A stretch of 64,000 nucleotides of DNA from positions 744,001-808,000 of the forward strand of contig CP003179.1 in assembly GCA_000237975.1 (NCBI GenBank), written 5' to 3'. Under the pieces are notes generated by a model. The model was given only the letters and a program-made list of their open reading frames with translations. It had not been told where the DNA came from and made no database searches. The position numbers were made by a program, and so were the translations under genes. Origin of the DNA: Sulfobacillus acidophilus DSM 10332 (GTDB lineage: Bacteria > Bacillota > Sulfobacillia > Sulfobacillales > Sulfobacillaceae). Below, piece by piece: positions 20,551 to 29,764 of the stretch. The number at the start of each line of letters is the position of its first letter. The first letter of the stretch is position 1.

Positions 20551-21940
20551 GATCAAGTCCTAATTTGTGTGTAAAAGTTCCCTTGGTTCGGAATGCGTTA
20601 CGCGACCGATGTGGCTTCCGATTGCGAGGGTTCCTCTGCTGCCCCGGCCGACCGTTTCGCCTGCCAGTAGGATTCGAGGTTCAGGTACCGCGGGCCCGTG
20701 GTCCACGCCTCGTGCTGCTCCAGTAACAGCGCCCCTAAGAGGCGGATGGCGGAATCCCGGTTCGGAAAGATCCGAATTACCCGTTCCCGGCGCCGAATTT
20801 CCGCATTGAGCCGTTCAACGCCATTCGTGGTGCGCAATCGGATCCGTAACGGTTCCGGTAATTGTAAGACGGCCAGGGCGTCCGCCAGCCCCTCCTCCAA
20901 CCGCGTCAACGCCCGTCCGGCCCGCTCTTCAAAGTCCTGCACGATCTTCTTCCATAACGTGTCGACGGTGGCCCGGTCCGGCCGGGGCTTCGAAGAGGGA
21001 CCGAAGGCGCCCGTGCAGTTCCTTTTGCACCGATTTCGGGGCCGCGTCCAGCACATTCCGCGTGAGGTGGGTTTGGCACCGCTGCCAACGGGCGCCTTGA
21101 ACGTGTTGGTCGATCGCCTTGCGCAGCCCGCGATGGTCATCGGAGACCACCCGATCGACGCCGGTTAACCCCCGATCTTTCAGGTCGGTAAACACGGTGG
21201 ACCATGTCTGCTGAGATTCGCTGTCCCCGATCCAGAACCCCAGAATTTCCCGATACCCTGCGGCATTAATGCCGGTCACCACACACCCGCTCCGGGGCCG
21301 CACGGCCCCGTGTTCGCGGATTTTCCGCACCAAGGCGTCGACGATGAGGAACGGGTAGGGGGTCTCGGCCAGGGACCGCGTCCGCCATGGCTTTACGGCC
21401 GCGTCGAGACCTTTCGCCAACTCGGATACGGTGGACTTAGAAAATTCCGTGCCACAGAGCTCTTCGGTGACCCGTCGGATTTTGCGGGTGGACACCCATT
21501 CACCACCATTTCCATCAACGTTAACACGAGGGCTTTTTCGTGACGCTGATAGCGATCAAAGAGCGCGGGACTGAACTCGCCGTCCCGCGTGCGCGGGACG
21601 TCCAGCGTCAACGTGCCGACGCGCGTCGTCAACTGCCGGCTGCGGTAGCCATTCCGATATCCTTGCCGCCCTTCGGTCCGCTCATACCGGTCGGCTTGGA
21701 GGTATTCGGTCACTTCGGCATCTAACACCGGATTTAAGACCTGTTGCAATAACTGAGCCAGCGCCTGATCTTTTTGCTCGACAAGGGCTTGGATTGTTTG
21801 AGCATCCCGCGTAATCTGATAGTGAGCCATTGCGTCATCCTCCGGGAGATTTGTGGGTTTTGTCGCTTTCAAATCTACCAAGGGAACCCAATGGCTCCTA
21901 AATCTTTAAGCCCTTTTTACACACTATACTGGACCCTACT
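20551..21940 (-). mobile_element. IS256-family element, copy A (inactivated)
   Basis: 1390 bp. It runs from GATCAAGTCC at the left to GGACCCTACT at the right, with imperfect terminal inverted repeats sharing GTCC and GTGTGTAAAA. It is nearly identical to copy B at 30375-31761 and in the same orientation. No 8-9 bp target duplication is seen at either copy. Confidence 0.9.
20598..21830 (-). pseudogene. IS256-family (Mutator-type) transposase, copy A, two frameshifts
   Basis: The sequence aligns base for base with the intact 409-residue transposase of copy B. It has two disabling changes: CCC at 21495-21497 where copy B has CCCC, and a duplicated CCGG near 20978-20985. It also has a handful of substitutions. 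The DDE-type catalytic region is therefore split over three frames. The start corresponds to the ATG at 21830 preceded by GGAGGATGACG. Copy B could in principle act in trans on its ends. Confidence 0.9.
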
Positions 21941-22115
21941 ATCGTTGAACATTATGAGATTTGTCATCAAGGCGGAATATCCGGCAAAAGACTATGCCCC
22001 GCGGAGGCGGGGAATAGAAAATTTTTTCGCTCCTCATCTTGAGTATTCCCCCATCGCGTGGTAAATAATTAAAAAAAGAATTAATAATACAAGAATCAAT
22101 AAAGGAGCGAGAAAA

Positions 22116-22982
22116 ATGCGACCTCATGCGGCTTTACTGAGCACCGTTTTTTCCGCTTTTATACTCGTATCCAGTAATTCTGTTGTGTGGCCCAAAACCT
22201 TTGCTGCATCCACTACCGCTGCGGTGAATTGGTATGGTGCCAAAACATGGCGTATTGGTGGTGTAATACGTCCGACCGTCCCGCCACCGTCGGGTCAACT
22301 GGCATCAACGCCGATTGTAATTAATCATCCCCAGTACTATCAGGTGATGCCAACAGTGCAAAACGGCCACTACGTATATTCCTATGAGGTGTCGGCGGCC
22401 CCCCATACCGTTGTCGCGACATTTCCAATCTACGTGGATCCGCAGTCACATAGTGAGACCATCGAGGTAGGTATCCCATCTGCTGTATCGGTATCTATGA
22501 TGGCCCATGTTCCGAACATGCACACTACGGTTACACCGGCCACGAGCGGATCCAATCCAAGCACATCATCAGCCCCGGATCCCACAACATTCAACGCCTA
22601 CTTTGAGACCGGATGGAATGACCCTCTGAGTCTGAGTGTGGGCATTGTGTGGACATATATGACGTTTTCTTGGAATGGGGCCGATGTTAACAGCTGGACT
22701 ACGTGGGGCAGTTATCAGACCCCGATTCCCGACGAGGACTATTTTTATAATATATCCCATGGGGGATATTATGGGGATGGCTATACGGAGGCCACCGGAT
22801 GGATGGATGCCACGGAAGATGCTCCTCTCTTTGCTAATACGAAGATCTATTGGGAACCGAATGCAATTAACGTCGGTGGCAGTGGATGGATTACGGGCTT
22901 TGTTAATACCTGGACCAATGGCCCCGACGCTTGGATGCTACACGGACCATGGAGTATTTTGAACAACGGTACGACCAATTGA
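22116..22982 (+). CDS. secreted protein of unknown function
   Basis: A 288-residue protein with a signal peptide (residues 1 to about 31, cleavage after a TFAAS-type site), then a Tyr/Trp/Asn/Thr-rich mature part with no recognised domain. The mature part is aromatic-rich and almost lacks cysteine, as in exported proteins of acidophiles. AAGGAGCG precedes the ATG at 22116. The 3' end overlaps the next gene, a membrane protein, by 34 bp, so the two are probably made together. It lies between IS256 copy A and mobile remnants, in a region flanked by IS copies. Confidence 0.65.
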   Translation: MRPHAALLSTVFSAFILVSSNSVVWPKTFAASTTAAVNWYGAKTWRIGGVIRPTVPPPSGQLASTPIVINHPQYYQVMPTVQNGHYVYSYEVSAAPHTVVATFPIYVDPQSHSETIEVGIPSAVSVSMMAHVPNMHTTVTPATSGSNPSTSSAPDPTTFNAYFETGWNDPLSLSVGIVWTYMTFSWNGADVNSWTTWGSYQTPIPDEDYFYNISHGGYYGDGYTEATGWMDATEDAPLFANTKIYWEPNAINVGGSGWITGFVNTWTNGPDAWMLHGPWSILNNGTTN

Positions 22983-23485
22983 TACGCCAAGATTATGTGA
23001 CAATGGCCATCGTCGTGTCTGGGTCCCTTGTCTTTGATTCGCTGGCCTACCTACTGGTCATTGGCGGGGGACGATGGCCATCCATTCTTTTACCTCTATC
23101 AGCCGGCGTGGGGATTATCTCCGTCCTCATGTATGTCTGGATACGGCATATGCCCATTTTCCGGGGACGTATCGGAGTTCTGTGGGGTCTCGGGATATTG
23201 CTGATAATGAGTACCCTATTGATAACCCTGTACTGGGATGGGCTAAATCTATCTTTCTGGATAGTCATTGCCTGGCTTTACCGGAAAGCCTGGTCTCCGT
23301 ACCATCACGTACAACGATGGGCAGGGATTGGATGGCTCGGCCATGCCGCCCTGCAGTTGCTGATTCGTCCCTCCCTAACCGGCTGGGCAGTACCATGGGG
23401 ACTATACTTGTCGGGCATTGGTCTTGGGTTAATCGGGACTATTCTCTTCTATCTGGGTAGTCTAATACCGCCCATTCGTAGGTAA
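22949..23485 (+). CDS. integral membrane protein, paralogue of 46216-46713
   Basis: 178 residues with about five hydrophobic helices and a short cytoplasmic N-terminus (MEYFEQRYDQLIRQD). The ATG at 22949 is chosen; a TTG at 22931 is possible. It overlaps the secreted-protein gene upstream. The stretch from FRGRIGVLWGLG to YWDGLNLSFWIVI matches IRGVRIFFWIIL to LSDGTNLSLWVWL in the protein at 46216, so the two are homologues. No named family is recognised and the function is unknown. Confidence 0.65.
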   Translation: MEYFEQRYDQLIRQDYVTMAIVVSGSLVFDSLAYLLVIGGGRWPSILLPLSAGVGIISVLMYVWIRHMPIFRGRIGVLWGLGILLIMSTLLITLYWDGLNLSFWIVIAWLYRKAWSPYHHVQRWAGIGWLGHAALQLLIRPSLTGWAVPWGLYLSGIGLGLIGTILFYLGSLIPPIRR

Positions 23486-23559
23486 ATGGCATTACCCTTC
23501 GTACCTTGGTTCGTTGGCGAGTGTAAGACTCATCGCCAAGAGTTTGCCCAAGAGGCGCG

Positions 23560-24300
23560 ACGATCCGCGCCGGAGCGCGTCTTCGGCCAATAGCCGAATG
23601 CGGCCGATGGCCGATGGCAGATTGGTACCAGGCGGACTGGTCGGTTGTCTTTCATGGCCAGCCACTGCACTTCTTACGTATAGGGCGGCAGGGCGTCTTG
23701 GCCGAGATCATCCAATCGAATAAACGCGGCCCGGTCGACCAACTTGGTGGTAAACTACAACGGGCTTAAGCCCGGCAAGCGCTTTTGGGTCCGGCACGGC
23801 TTGGCGGTGCGACCGTACTTTTTGTCCTGGTCTTCGGTCACGCCGTCAAACCGAGTCGTGGTCTCAATCCGGCCATAGCGGTGTTGGGTGGTCAAGAGGT
23901 CATCATGGGCGATGCCCTCGGCTACTATCGATCGGGGATTTATCTGGTATTGCAAGAGGTGGAGATCGCCGGCAAACCCCGACCCGAGGGTGCCGGTGTC
24001 CGCGAGCATCCGGCAGCCGACGCGCTGGCCCAACGCCAGCACTTGGCCTTGTTCGGTCGCGCCTTTGAGCTCGTGGACCTCACCGAAGATGACAAGATCG
24101 CACCGTTTGGGGGCATAGTGCGCAAGATAGGCCATGGGGCTGATGCGCCGCTAGGCCGGATCGGCCGTCCAGAGGGGGGTGTGGCAGAACGGGCAGTGAA
24201 GGATGGCGCGGGTCGGTGTGTTGATGGTGCGGGGCCAATACGCCCCGGTGTCCGGATTTTGCAACGCCCGGCCGCAATCCGGGCAGGTCCAATAGTCACG
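23560..24300 (-). pseudogene. degraded helicase-like gene with zinc ribbon
   Basis: Read on the minus strand, fragments in order are: a zinc ribbon (YWTCPDCGRALQNP, then LHCPFCHTPLW), a helicase-like segment APKRCDLVIFGEVHELKGAT (a DEVH-type Walker B with the first Asp changed to Gly), then LADTGTLGSGFAGDLHLLQYQ, QHRYGRIETTTRF and FTTKLVDRAAFIRLDDLGQDALPPYT. The frames are interrupted by stops and small shifts, so it is dead. The order suggests a SNF2/DEAH-like enzyme of a mobile element. The upstream part is replaced by a resolvase fragment on the other strand. Confidence 0.6.
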
Positions 24301-24303
24301 GCG

Positions 24304-24534
24304 CGCCGGACCGCCTGGCGGGAGCTGCTGGACGACGCGGTCCGGCGCAAATTTGACTCGGTACTGGTCTTCAAACTCGACCGCGCCTTCCGCAGCGTGA
24401 AGCACATGCACGATATCTTGGCCGTGTGGGAGCCGTTGGGCATCGGGTTTTTGTCGGCGCAGGAACGCTTTGACACGACCACGGCCTTGGGCCGCTTGCT
24501 CCTCAATCTGTTGGCATTTATACTGAATCCGTAG
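24304..24534 (+). pseudogene. serine recombinase (resolvase) fragment
   Basis: About 76 residues matching the middle of the resolvase/invertase catalytic domain: WRELLDDAVRRKFDSVLVFKLDRAFRS followed by HDILAVWEPLGIGFLSAQERFDTTTALGRLLLNLLA. The N-terminal catalytic Ser segment and the C-terminal DNA-binding domain are gone. It abuts, head to head, the remains of the helicase-like gene on the minus strand. Confidence 0.7.
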
Positions 24535-24546
24535 GTGGGCTTACAA

Positions 24547-25804
24547 ATGGGGTGTTGCTCATTGTTTCGAGTCGCCGTGTGTGGAGATATCATTCGCGTC
24601 GGATTATCGGTATAGCGGATATCCAACGGTTGAGTGAGATTATTCAACTTTGCGATGTAGGGTTTGGCAATTTGGAGACTCCCATTATTCGCCGAAAAGT
24701 CGCGGCTTCCGGGACGCAGTCTGGGGGATGGTTGTACGCATCTCCAGCTATAGTCAATGACCTTTGTAATATAGGGATCAATGTTGTTAGTCTAGCCAAC
24801 AACCACATATTAGATTGGGGGGTTGAAGGGGCGCGGTATACCCGAGAAGTTCTTGAAAAAAACGGCATTGTGCATGCCGGTTTTGGGGAGAATCTAGCGG
24901 AAGCCAGCATTCCCCAGTTTTACGATGCTGGACCGGTGCGTATTGGGTTGGTGGCTGCTACGACAACGTTTTCTGAGGAACACCGGGCGGGACCCCAGAG
25001 AGCGGATGTGTTGGGGCGTCCAGGGATTAACGGCATTGGTCACAGCATTAGATGTACGGTAAAAACGTCCGATTATGACATGCTCAAAAATCTGGGAGAA
25101 ACGCTCGGGATTGGGCGCCCTCTTGGGCCCAACCGATTATTTTTTGCCGGTATGGAGTATGAATCCGGTAACGAGTATGATATTACAACTACGGTTAACT
25201 CTGAAGACGCGGAACGAATTCTAGATGCTGTTGAACTGTCGTCATTCTACGCGAACTTGACAATCCTTAGTCTTCATACCCATGAGATTTCATTTTCGGA
25301 TTGGGAAGCTCCGCCGGAATTTCTTATGTCGTTATGCCGCCAAGCCGTAGAACGAGGAGCGACGATGGTCGTCTGCACGGAACCCATGTCGTGCGTGGCG
25401 TAGAAATCTATCAAGGGCATCCGATTTTTTACGGGTTAGGGAATCTGTTCTTTAACGATCTAGCCGTTGTGCAGCCTGCCGAACGGTATCACGAATTCAA
25501 TCTTAAAGGTGATGTAGATCCTCTGGCACTCGCCAAGGAGATTCGGAAAGCTCGAGAGTTCGAAGAGGACATTTTTTGGGAAGGGCTAATGGCAACCGTG
25601 GTCATTGATGAACAGTCAGTGTCCGTAGAGTTGTTCGCACTGGACTTACGCGGGAGTCATCCCGCACTCGTCGGGTTGCCGACCCTCGCCCAAGGGGACA
25701 AGCGAACCCGTGTATTAGAACGGGTTGCTCGGCTATCGAAAACACTGGAGGGACCCGCGATCACGATACCGTCTGCTGGTCCTGCGGTGATCTCCATCTC
25801 ATGA
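24547..25804 (+). pseudogene. CapA-family (PGA_cap) metallophosphoesterase-like protein, two frameshifts
   Basis: Pieced across frames, the protein begins MGCSLFRVAVCGDIIRVGLSV (ATG 24547), shifts near 24615 into DIQRLSEIIQLCDVGFGNLETPI and VVSLANNHILDWG, and shifts again near 25383 into HGTHVVRGVEIYQGHPIFYGLGNLFF. These are the metal-binding D, NLE, NNH and GHxxH-type motifs of CapA/PgsA-like proteins of the calcineurin-like fold. CapA is tied to poly-gamma-glutamate export, but distant members sit in peptide-modification clusters. Its stop overlaps the transporter start (ATGA), so it headed the operon. About 419 codons if repaired. Confidence 0.75.
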
Positions 25805-27030
25805 TACACGCTGACGCGAAGCGCTCGCGATTGTTGCTTTTGGCTGCATCGAGCTTGTCTGGGTGGACGAACTGGGTCTTGCTAACGTCAGTGCTATCCT
25901 ACTATGCTATCCATTCGCTTCACGGGTTGATTGGGTGGGTCTGGGTGGCCCGCCTCATGCCATTCATCATCGTCGGTCCCGTTGTTTCGCCTTATGTGGA
26001 CCGACTGACCCGCAAAATTCCGTTTATGATCTCGGTTGATCTTGGCCGCCTCGGTTTAAGCTTGGGAGTGGCGATAGCATTTCTGCTCGATGGGCGGGCC
26101 TACTGGTTGCTGGTACTGGTCTTGGGAGAAAGCATCTTGTCCGTCAGTTACACGTCTGCTCGCAATGCATGGGTGACCAGGGCATACCACACCATGAATA
26201 TTGGCCGCATCAATGGGGCCCTCCAAGCCATTGGGTCAGCGACCATGGTCGCGGGGACGGTGCTTGGACCTCTTATCGTGCGAGGCCTTGGCATTGTTGC
26301 GTTACTCGTGACTCTCGCAGCTAGCTATTTCTTTGTCGTCGTGTGTCTTGGAGCATTGGCACGAATCCCAGACGACGGAGTGCCGGGCGAAAACGGCGTT
26401 GGCATAATGACCCGCGGCCTCTTGGGGGCCCCTCACATTCAGCGATTGACTACCCATCCGATTGCCCTCATCGCCCTCATTGCCGCCGCAGGCTGGGGTT
26501 TAGGGGGCGGTGCGAGCAACGTGGTCAACGCCTTGATCGGTGTTCAACAGTGGCATGCGGGCGCCTTGTCTATCAGCGTGACGTTTGGGGCGATGGCGCT
26601 AGGCAGTATCGCAGCGACACTGGTTGTGCGCTTGGTACACCCCGAGACCGCCGATCGATGGTTGTCTCTCGCGGGCTGCGCGATGTTCGCTGAAGGCATC
26701 GGGCAAATCGCGTTCGGCCATACGGGGAACATGGTCCTTGGAGGTGTGTTGGCCGTGGTGGTCGGGTTGTTTTCTGGGGCCGGTGATGTCGGCTTCGATA
26801 CGGCGGTGATGACAGGAGTTGCCGAACAATACCAGGCCCGCGCCTTTTCGCTGATTTGGATGGCATCCTCCGTCAGTTTGTCCGCATCGTCTCTGGGGTT
26901 CAATGACTTGGTGTGTGTGTTGCGTGTGCCTGGGATTGCCAATTTAGGGGGTGGGCTTGTGGCCCTAACCGGGATTGTGACGATCGTGTTAAGCTATGCC
27001 ACTCTGAACAGAGACGACCGCTCCTTGTAG
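25801..27030 (+). CDS. MFS exporter (MFS_3 / macrolide-efflux type)
   Basis: 409 residues with twelve predicted helices. The N-terminal half (WTNWVLLTSVLSYYAI, then SPYVDRLTRKIPFMISVDLGRL) has the pattern of drug/peptide-type MFS_3 exporters such as EntS. The frame is intact. The ATG at 25801 overlaps the CapA-like stop (ATGA), so both belonged to one operon with the peptide, radical SAM and decarboxylase genes downstream. Export or self-immunity for the cluster product is the natural inference; the substrate is unknown. Confidence 0.8.
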   Translation: MIHADAKRSRLLLLAASSLSGWTNWVLLTSVLSYYAIHSLHGLIGWVWVARLMPFIIVGPVVSPYVDRLTRKIPFMISVDLGRLGLSLGVAIAFLLDGRAYWLLVLVLGESILSVSYTSARNAWVTRAYHTMNIGRINGALQAIGSATMVAGTVLGPLIVRGLGIVALLVTLAASYFFVVVCLGALARIPDDGVPGENGVGIMTRGLLGAPHIQRLTTHPIALIALIAAAGWGLGGGASNVVNALIGVQQWHAGALSISVTFGAMALGSIAATLVVRLVHPETADRWLSLAGCAMFAEGIGQIAFGHTGNMVLGGVLAVVVGLFSGAGDVGFDTAVMTGVAEQYQARAFSLIWMASSVSLSASSLGFNDLVCVLRVPGIANLGGGLVALTGIVTIVLSYATLNRDDRSL

Positions 27031-27195
27031 TTCCCTTTTGGCCAGCGGGATAAGAGAGAGCAGACTTTTCGGTGAGCGTAGCATAGTTCGACAAACTTAT
27101 CCCTTTCGGTATCTTATCCTAGTCAATGTAGGCCAGGTGCGCTGTATAGGATTCATGTGCTCGAGACACTAGAGCTTGACAAGGAGGTGAGGTCC

Positions 27196-27318
27196 ATGGC
27201 TACGCAAAAGATGTCCCAGAACTTGAAACCCCGTAATTTGGGTCAACCTGTGAAAACCGAAGTTGTTAAGAGCTGCAAGGTTCAACAGAACGCATCGTTT
27301 GGGCCCGTAGCGAAGTAA
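27196..27318 (+). CDS. candidate precursor peptide (40 residues)
   Basis: A small gene with a very strong ribosome site (AAGGAGGTGAGG) six to seven bases before the ATG. The peptide starts MATQKMSQNLKPRNLGQ, is basic, has a single Cys (in VVKSCKV) and ends NASFGPVAK. It lies 165 bp after the exporter and directly before a SPASM radical SAM gene, which is the usual place for a ribosomally made peptide substrate. I do not recognise a known precursor class: it lacks the Cys repeats of SCIFF or sactipeptides. Residues 20-40 are the likely core only by position. Confidence 0.5.
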   Translation: MATQKMSQNLKPRNLGQPVKTEVVKSCKVQQNASFGPVAK

Positions 27319-27325
27319 CTCTAGC

Positions 27326-28177
27326 TTGACTTTACATCCGCAGTTTACCGATATCTTGCAATATCTATTAGCTTCGAATGTCGAGGTCACCATTTTAACT
27401 AATGGACAGCGATTGAAGCTCATGCACATTGAGGCATTTCGCCATCCCAACGTGCTCGTTAAAGTGCCCCTGCTGGGCTGGGGCGACAGTCATGACGTGA
27501 TGACGCAACGACATGGATCATTTGAACGTACGGTAAAGAACATTCGCCACATGGTATCGCTGGGAATTCGAGTCAAATTGACGAGTACAGTCACCAAAGT
27601 GAATCTCCATGATATGGATTATCTTGATGCGTTAGCCAAAGAATTAAACATTCCCCTAGAAAAGTCACCAATTTATCCGGCTGGCTATGCACGCGACAAC
27701 TGGGACCGACTCTTTCCCGAAAACTACAACGACATCGTGGAGCGGTGCGGCCGTGTCGAAACGGGGTCGACTCCAGGTTTATTGCAGATTGGTGAAGAGG
27801 TTCCCCCACCGGGCGAGCAAGCTGCTGTGTTCGGGTGCTCTGACTGTGGGACTCAGGTACACGCGATTAAGAGTGACGGGAAGGTGATTCCTTGTTTGCT
27901 TCTACGGGAGCGGGTGTTTCAATTCGGCGATTTAACGAATGAATCATTGGACACCGTCTATGCTACGGACAACGAAGATCGCGAACGAGTAAAGCAGCTT
28001 TTCTCATATGACAAACTCGAAACTTGCAATGCGTGCGAGGCGCGGTACGCGTGCCGGGGCGGGGGTTGTCGTGCGGTTAGTTACCTGTTTAAAGGCACCA
28101 TGGACATCAAAAATCCGCTTTATGACGAGTGTTACTACGAACCGCCGCAAAGTCCCTATGGAGATGCTCTACGGTAA
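27326..28177 (+). pseudogene. SPASM-domain radical SAM maturase, N-terminus deleted
   Basis: The remaining 283 residues start in the middle of the family (TLHPQFTDILQYLLASNVEVTILTNGQ, normally preceded by GGEP) and include the C-terminal SPASM cysteine pattern: CSDC, VIPCLLL, CNACEARYACRGGGC and DECYYE. The roughly 90-100 N-terminal residues with the CxxxCxxC motif that binds the SAM-cleaving 4Fe-4S cluster are absent, and the frame is closed by TAG at 27308. A deletion between the peptide gene and this gene is the simplest reading. As it stands it cannot act as a radical SAM enzyme. Confidence 0.8.
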
Positions 28178-29310
28178 TGTACCGATACCAGATAGACTAT
28201 CCCGGGGTTTGGGAGAATGGACGGATTTATGGTCGAACGATTACCGCTATCTTAAGATCCTCCCCGACACCCCTATTTGTCGTAAGTCCCACGCGTGCTC
28301 TTGATAACAGTATCCGATTCCTGGAGTTGACTCGTAATTTGACGCATAGTCGGGCAGAGGTGTTCTATTCTGTTAAGACGTGTTCAGATACCCGAATAGT
28401 TCGGATGATCAGCCAATCCGCTGTTGGCGCTGAGGTAGTTAGTGATGAAGAATTGGAGCTAACTCGTGGCCTAGGATTCTCACGCTTCATTGTCGACGGA
28501 GCTTGGAAGAGTTCGACCATTCTCGAGAACGCTATTAGTTCGCATTGTGCGATGATTAATGTAGGCCACGAAGACGAATTACCTGAAATCGACACCATAG
28601 CGCGGAAGAATGGACTTGTTCAACCTATCGGGGTGCGACTACGCTTGCCTCATCAAAGTCTTTTGGGGCTAAGCCTTAACGAACTTGAACGTGTGTTGGC
28701 AAAATTGCCTAAATACCAGAATATTCGTTTGTCTAGGGTTCATGTTCATGCTGGGTTTAACGTACTGGCCCAAAACATTCATCCAATTATCGATACCTTA
28801 CAACGAGGCGCCTCCATAGCTAGTGCATTCGGCCAGCACATTACGACGTTTGACGTGGGTGGGGGAATGGCCGAAATGGCCACAGCCGAACGAGACCTTG
28901 ATCGGCATGTGGCAACTCTTGTTTCGTCGTTGATAACAACGCCACAGAGTCGCTTGGTTTTTGAGCCGGGGCGTTTAATCGTAGGTGATGCAGCGGTGTT
29001 AGTAGCGTTCGTCGTTAGGCGGACACCAGACAACGTCCTCATTATTGACACGTCAGCCGAATTGCTCGGATTTTTATCGGGACAAACGCCACTGGTTGGA
29101 GTTTGGACAGGCGGGCGGCCATCGAGCAGGGCGTTAAGTAACATGATCGTGCGGGGAGTGTGGGAATCTGACCATGACTACATTGAGGCCGAATTACCGG
29201 CCGATGTGACGGTAGGAGACAAGTTGCTATTCTTGAATTGTGGGGCGTATGTTCTATCTTTCAGGGAAGCATTTTCACCGTACCGCAGCCACATCGTGTA
29301 TATCGAATAG
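28177..29310 (+). CDS. PLP-dependent fold-III decarboxylase (DAP/ornithine decarboxylase-like)
   Basis: 377 residues: a TIM-barrel PLP domain and a C-terminal beta domain. Lys67 in FYSVKTCSD is the Schiff-base lysine (YALKAN in LysA), FDVGGGM is the phosphate-binding Gly motif, and FEPGRLIVGDA and LNCGAYVLSF match the late EPGR and CGAY motifs (the Cys enters the active site of the partner subunit). The ATG at 28177 overlaps the radical SAM stop (TAATG). It probably decarboxylates an amino acid or amino-acyl product of the cluster. The frame is intact; the substrate is unknown. Confidence 0.85.
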   Translation: MYRYQIDYPGVWENGRIYGRTITAILRSSPTPLFVVSPTRALDNSIRFLELTRNLTHSRAEVFYSVKTCSDTRIVRMISQSAVGAEVVSDEELELTRGLGFSRFIVDGAWKSSTILENAISSHCAMINVGHEDELPEIDTIARKNGLVQPIGVRLRLPHQSLLGLSLNELERVLAKLPKYQNIRLSRVHVHAGFNVLAQNIHPIIDTLQRGASIASAFGQHITTFDVGGGMAEMATAERDLDRHVATLVSSLITTPQSRLVFEPGRLIVGDAAVLVAFVVRRTPDNVLIIDTSAELLGFLSGQTPLVGVWTGGRPSSRALSNMIVRGVWESDHDYIEAELPADVTVGDKLLFLNCGAYVLSFREAFSPYRSHIVYIE

Positions 29311-29342
29311 GGGTAAAGTGTTCGCACGAAGTGTAAACGTAA

Positions 29343-29560
29343 AATAATCCCCACCTACCTTAGTTTTTTGTGTGAATCCTTTTGTTCTCATAGGTTTTTG
29401 TTAATCCCGGGGCCTCTGCGACCGTGGACACGTGATGAACGACCTCGCGAAGCCTACCAATGGGTTACAGGGTCTGAGCCCGAATCGTCCTCTGTTCAGG
29501 ATGATGTCGTTCCCTGGTGCAGACGAGGGGAGAAGAATCTTGTGCGCAGGGTCTCGTGTG
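29343..29560 (-). repeat. solo inverted copy of the IS110 3' non-coding end
   Basis: The minus strand matches 18745-18961 (roughly 85% identity by eye over about 190 bp; shared blocks include CTACCTTAG next to a T-run, CTCTGCGACCGT, AAGCCTACCA, GGTTACAGGGTCT and CGTCCTCTGTTCAGGATG). The match fades after GGGTCTCGTGT. No transposase is attached. It is either a deletion remnant of a related IS110 element or a non-autonomous unit that keeps the RNA-coding end. Confidence 0.7.
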
Positions 29561-29764
29561 TCTCGGTACGTTGTCGGCCCGATTGAGCAACGGTGAGGCC
29601 GATGGGGGCGGTTGTCAACGCCGGTCCAAATTTGATCCTCTGGGCCAACCAAATTTGTCTCCCTATGGACTTCCCCGTCGGGAGCCGTCGGAAGCAGGAA
29701 CGATGTGGGTTAGCGGCGAATGAAGGGCAAGGACCATTCATTACCGGTATGAGGCAGGGATGAT
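29561..29764. other. unassigned stretch between IS110 remnant and TPR gene
   Basis: No gene or clear structure is seen. It may hold the rest of the solo IS110 end after sequence divergence. Confidence 0.3.

Noticed and set aside
21996-22035. CCCCGC/GCGGGG hairpin followed by a T-run as a terminator or repeat unit
   Set aside because: It is a plausible hairpin, but the T-run is offset by eight or more bases and no other copy was seen, so I did not list it as a terminator.
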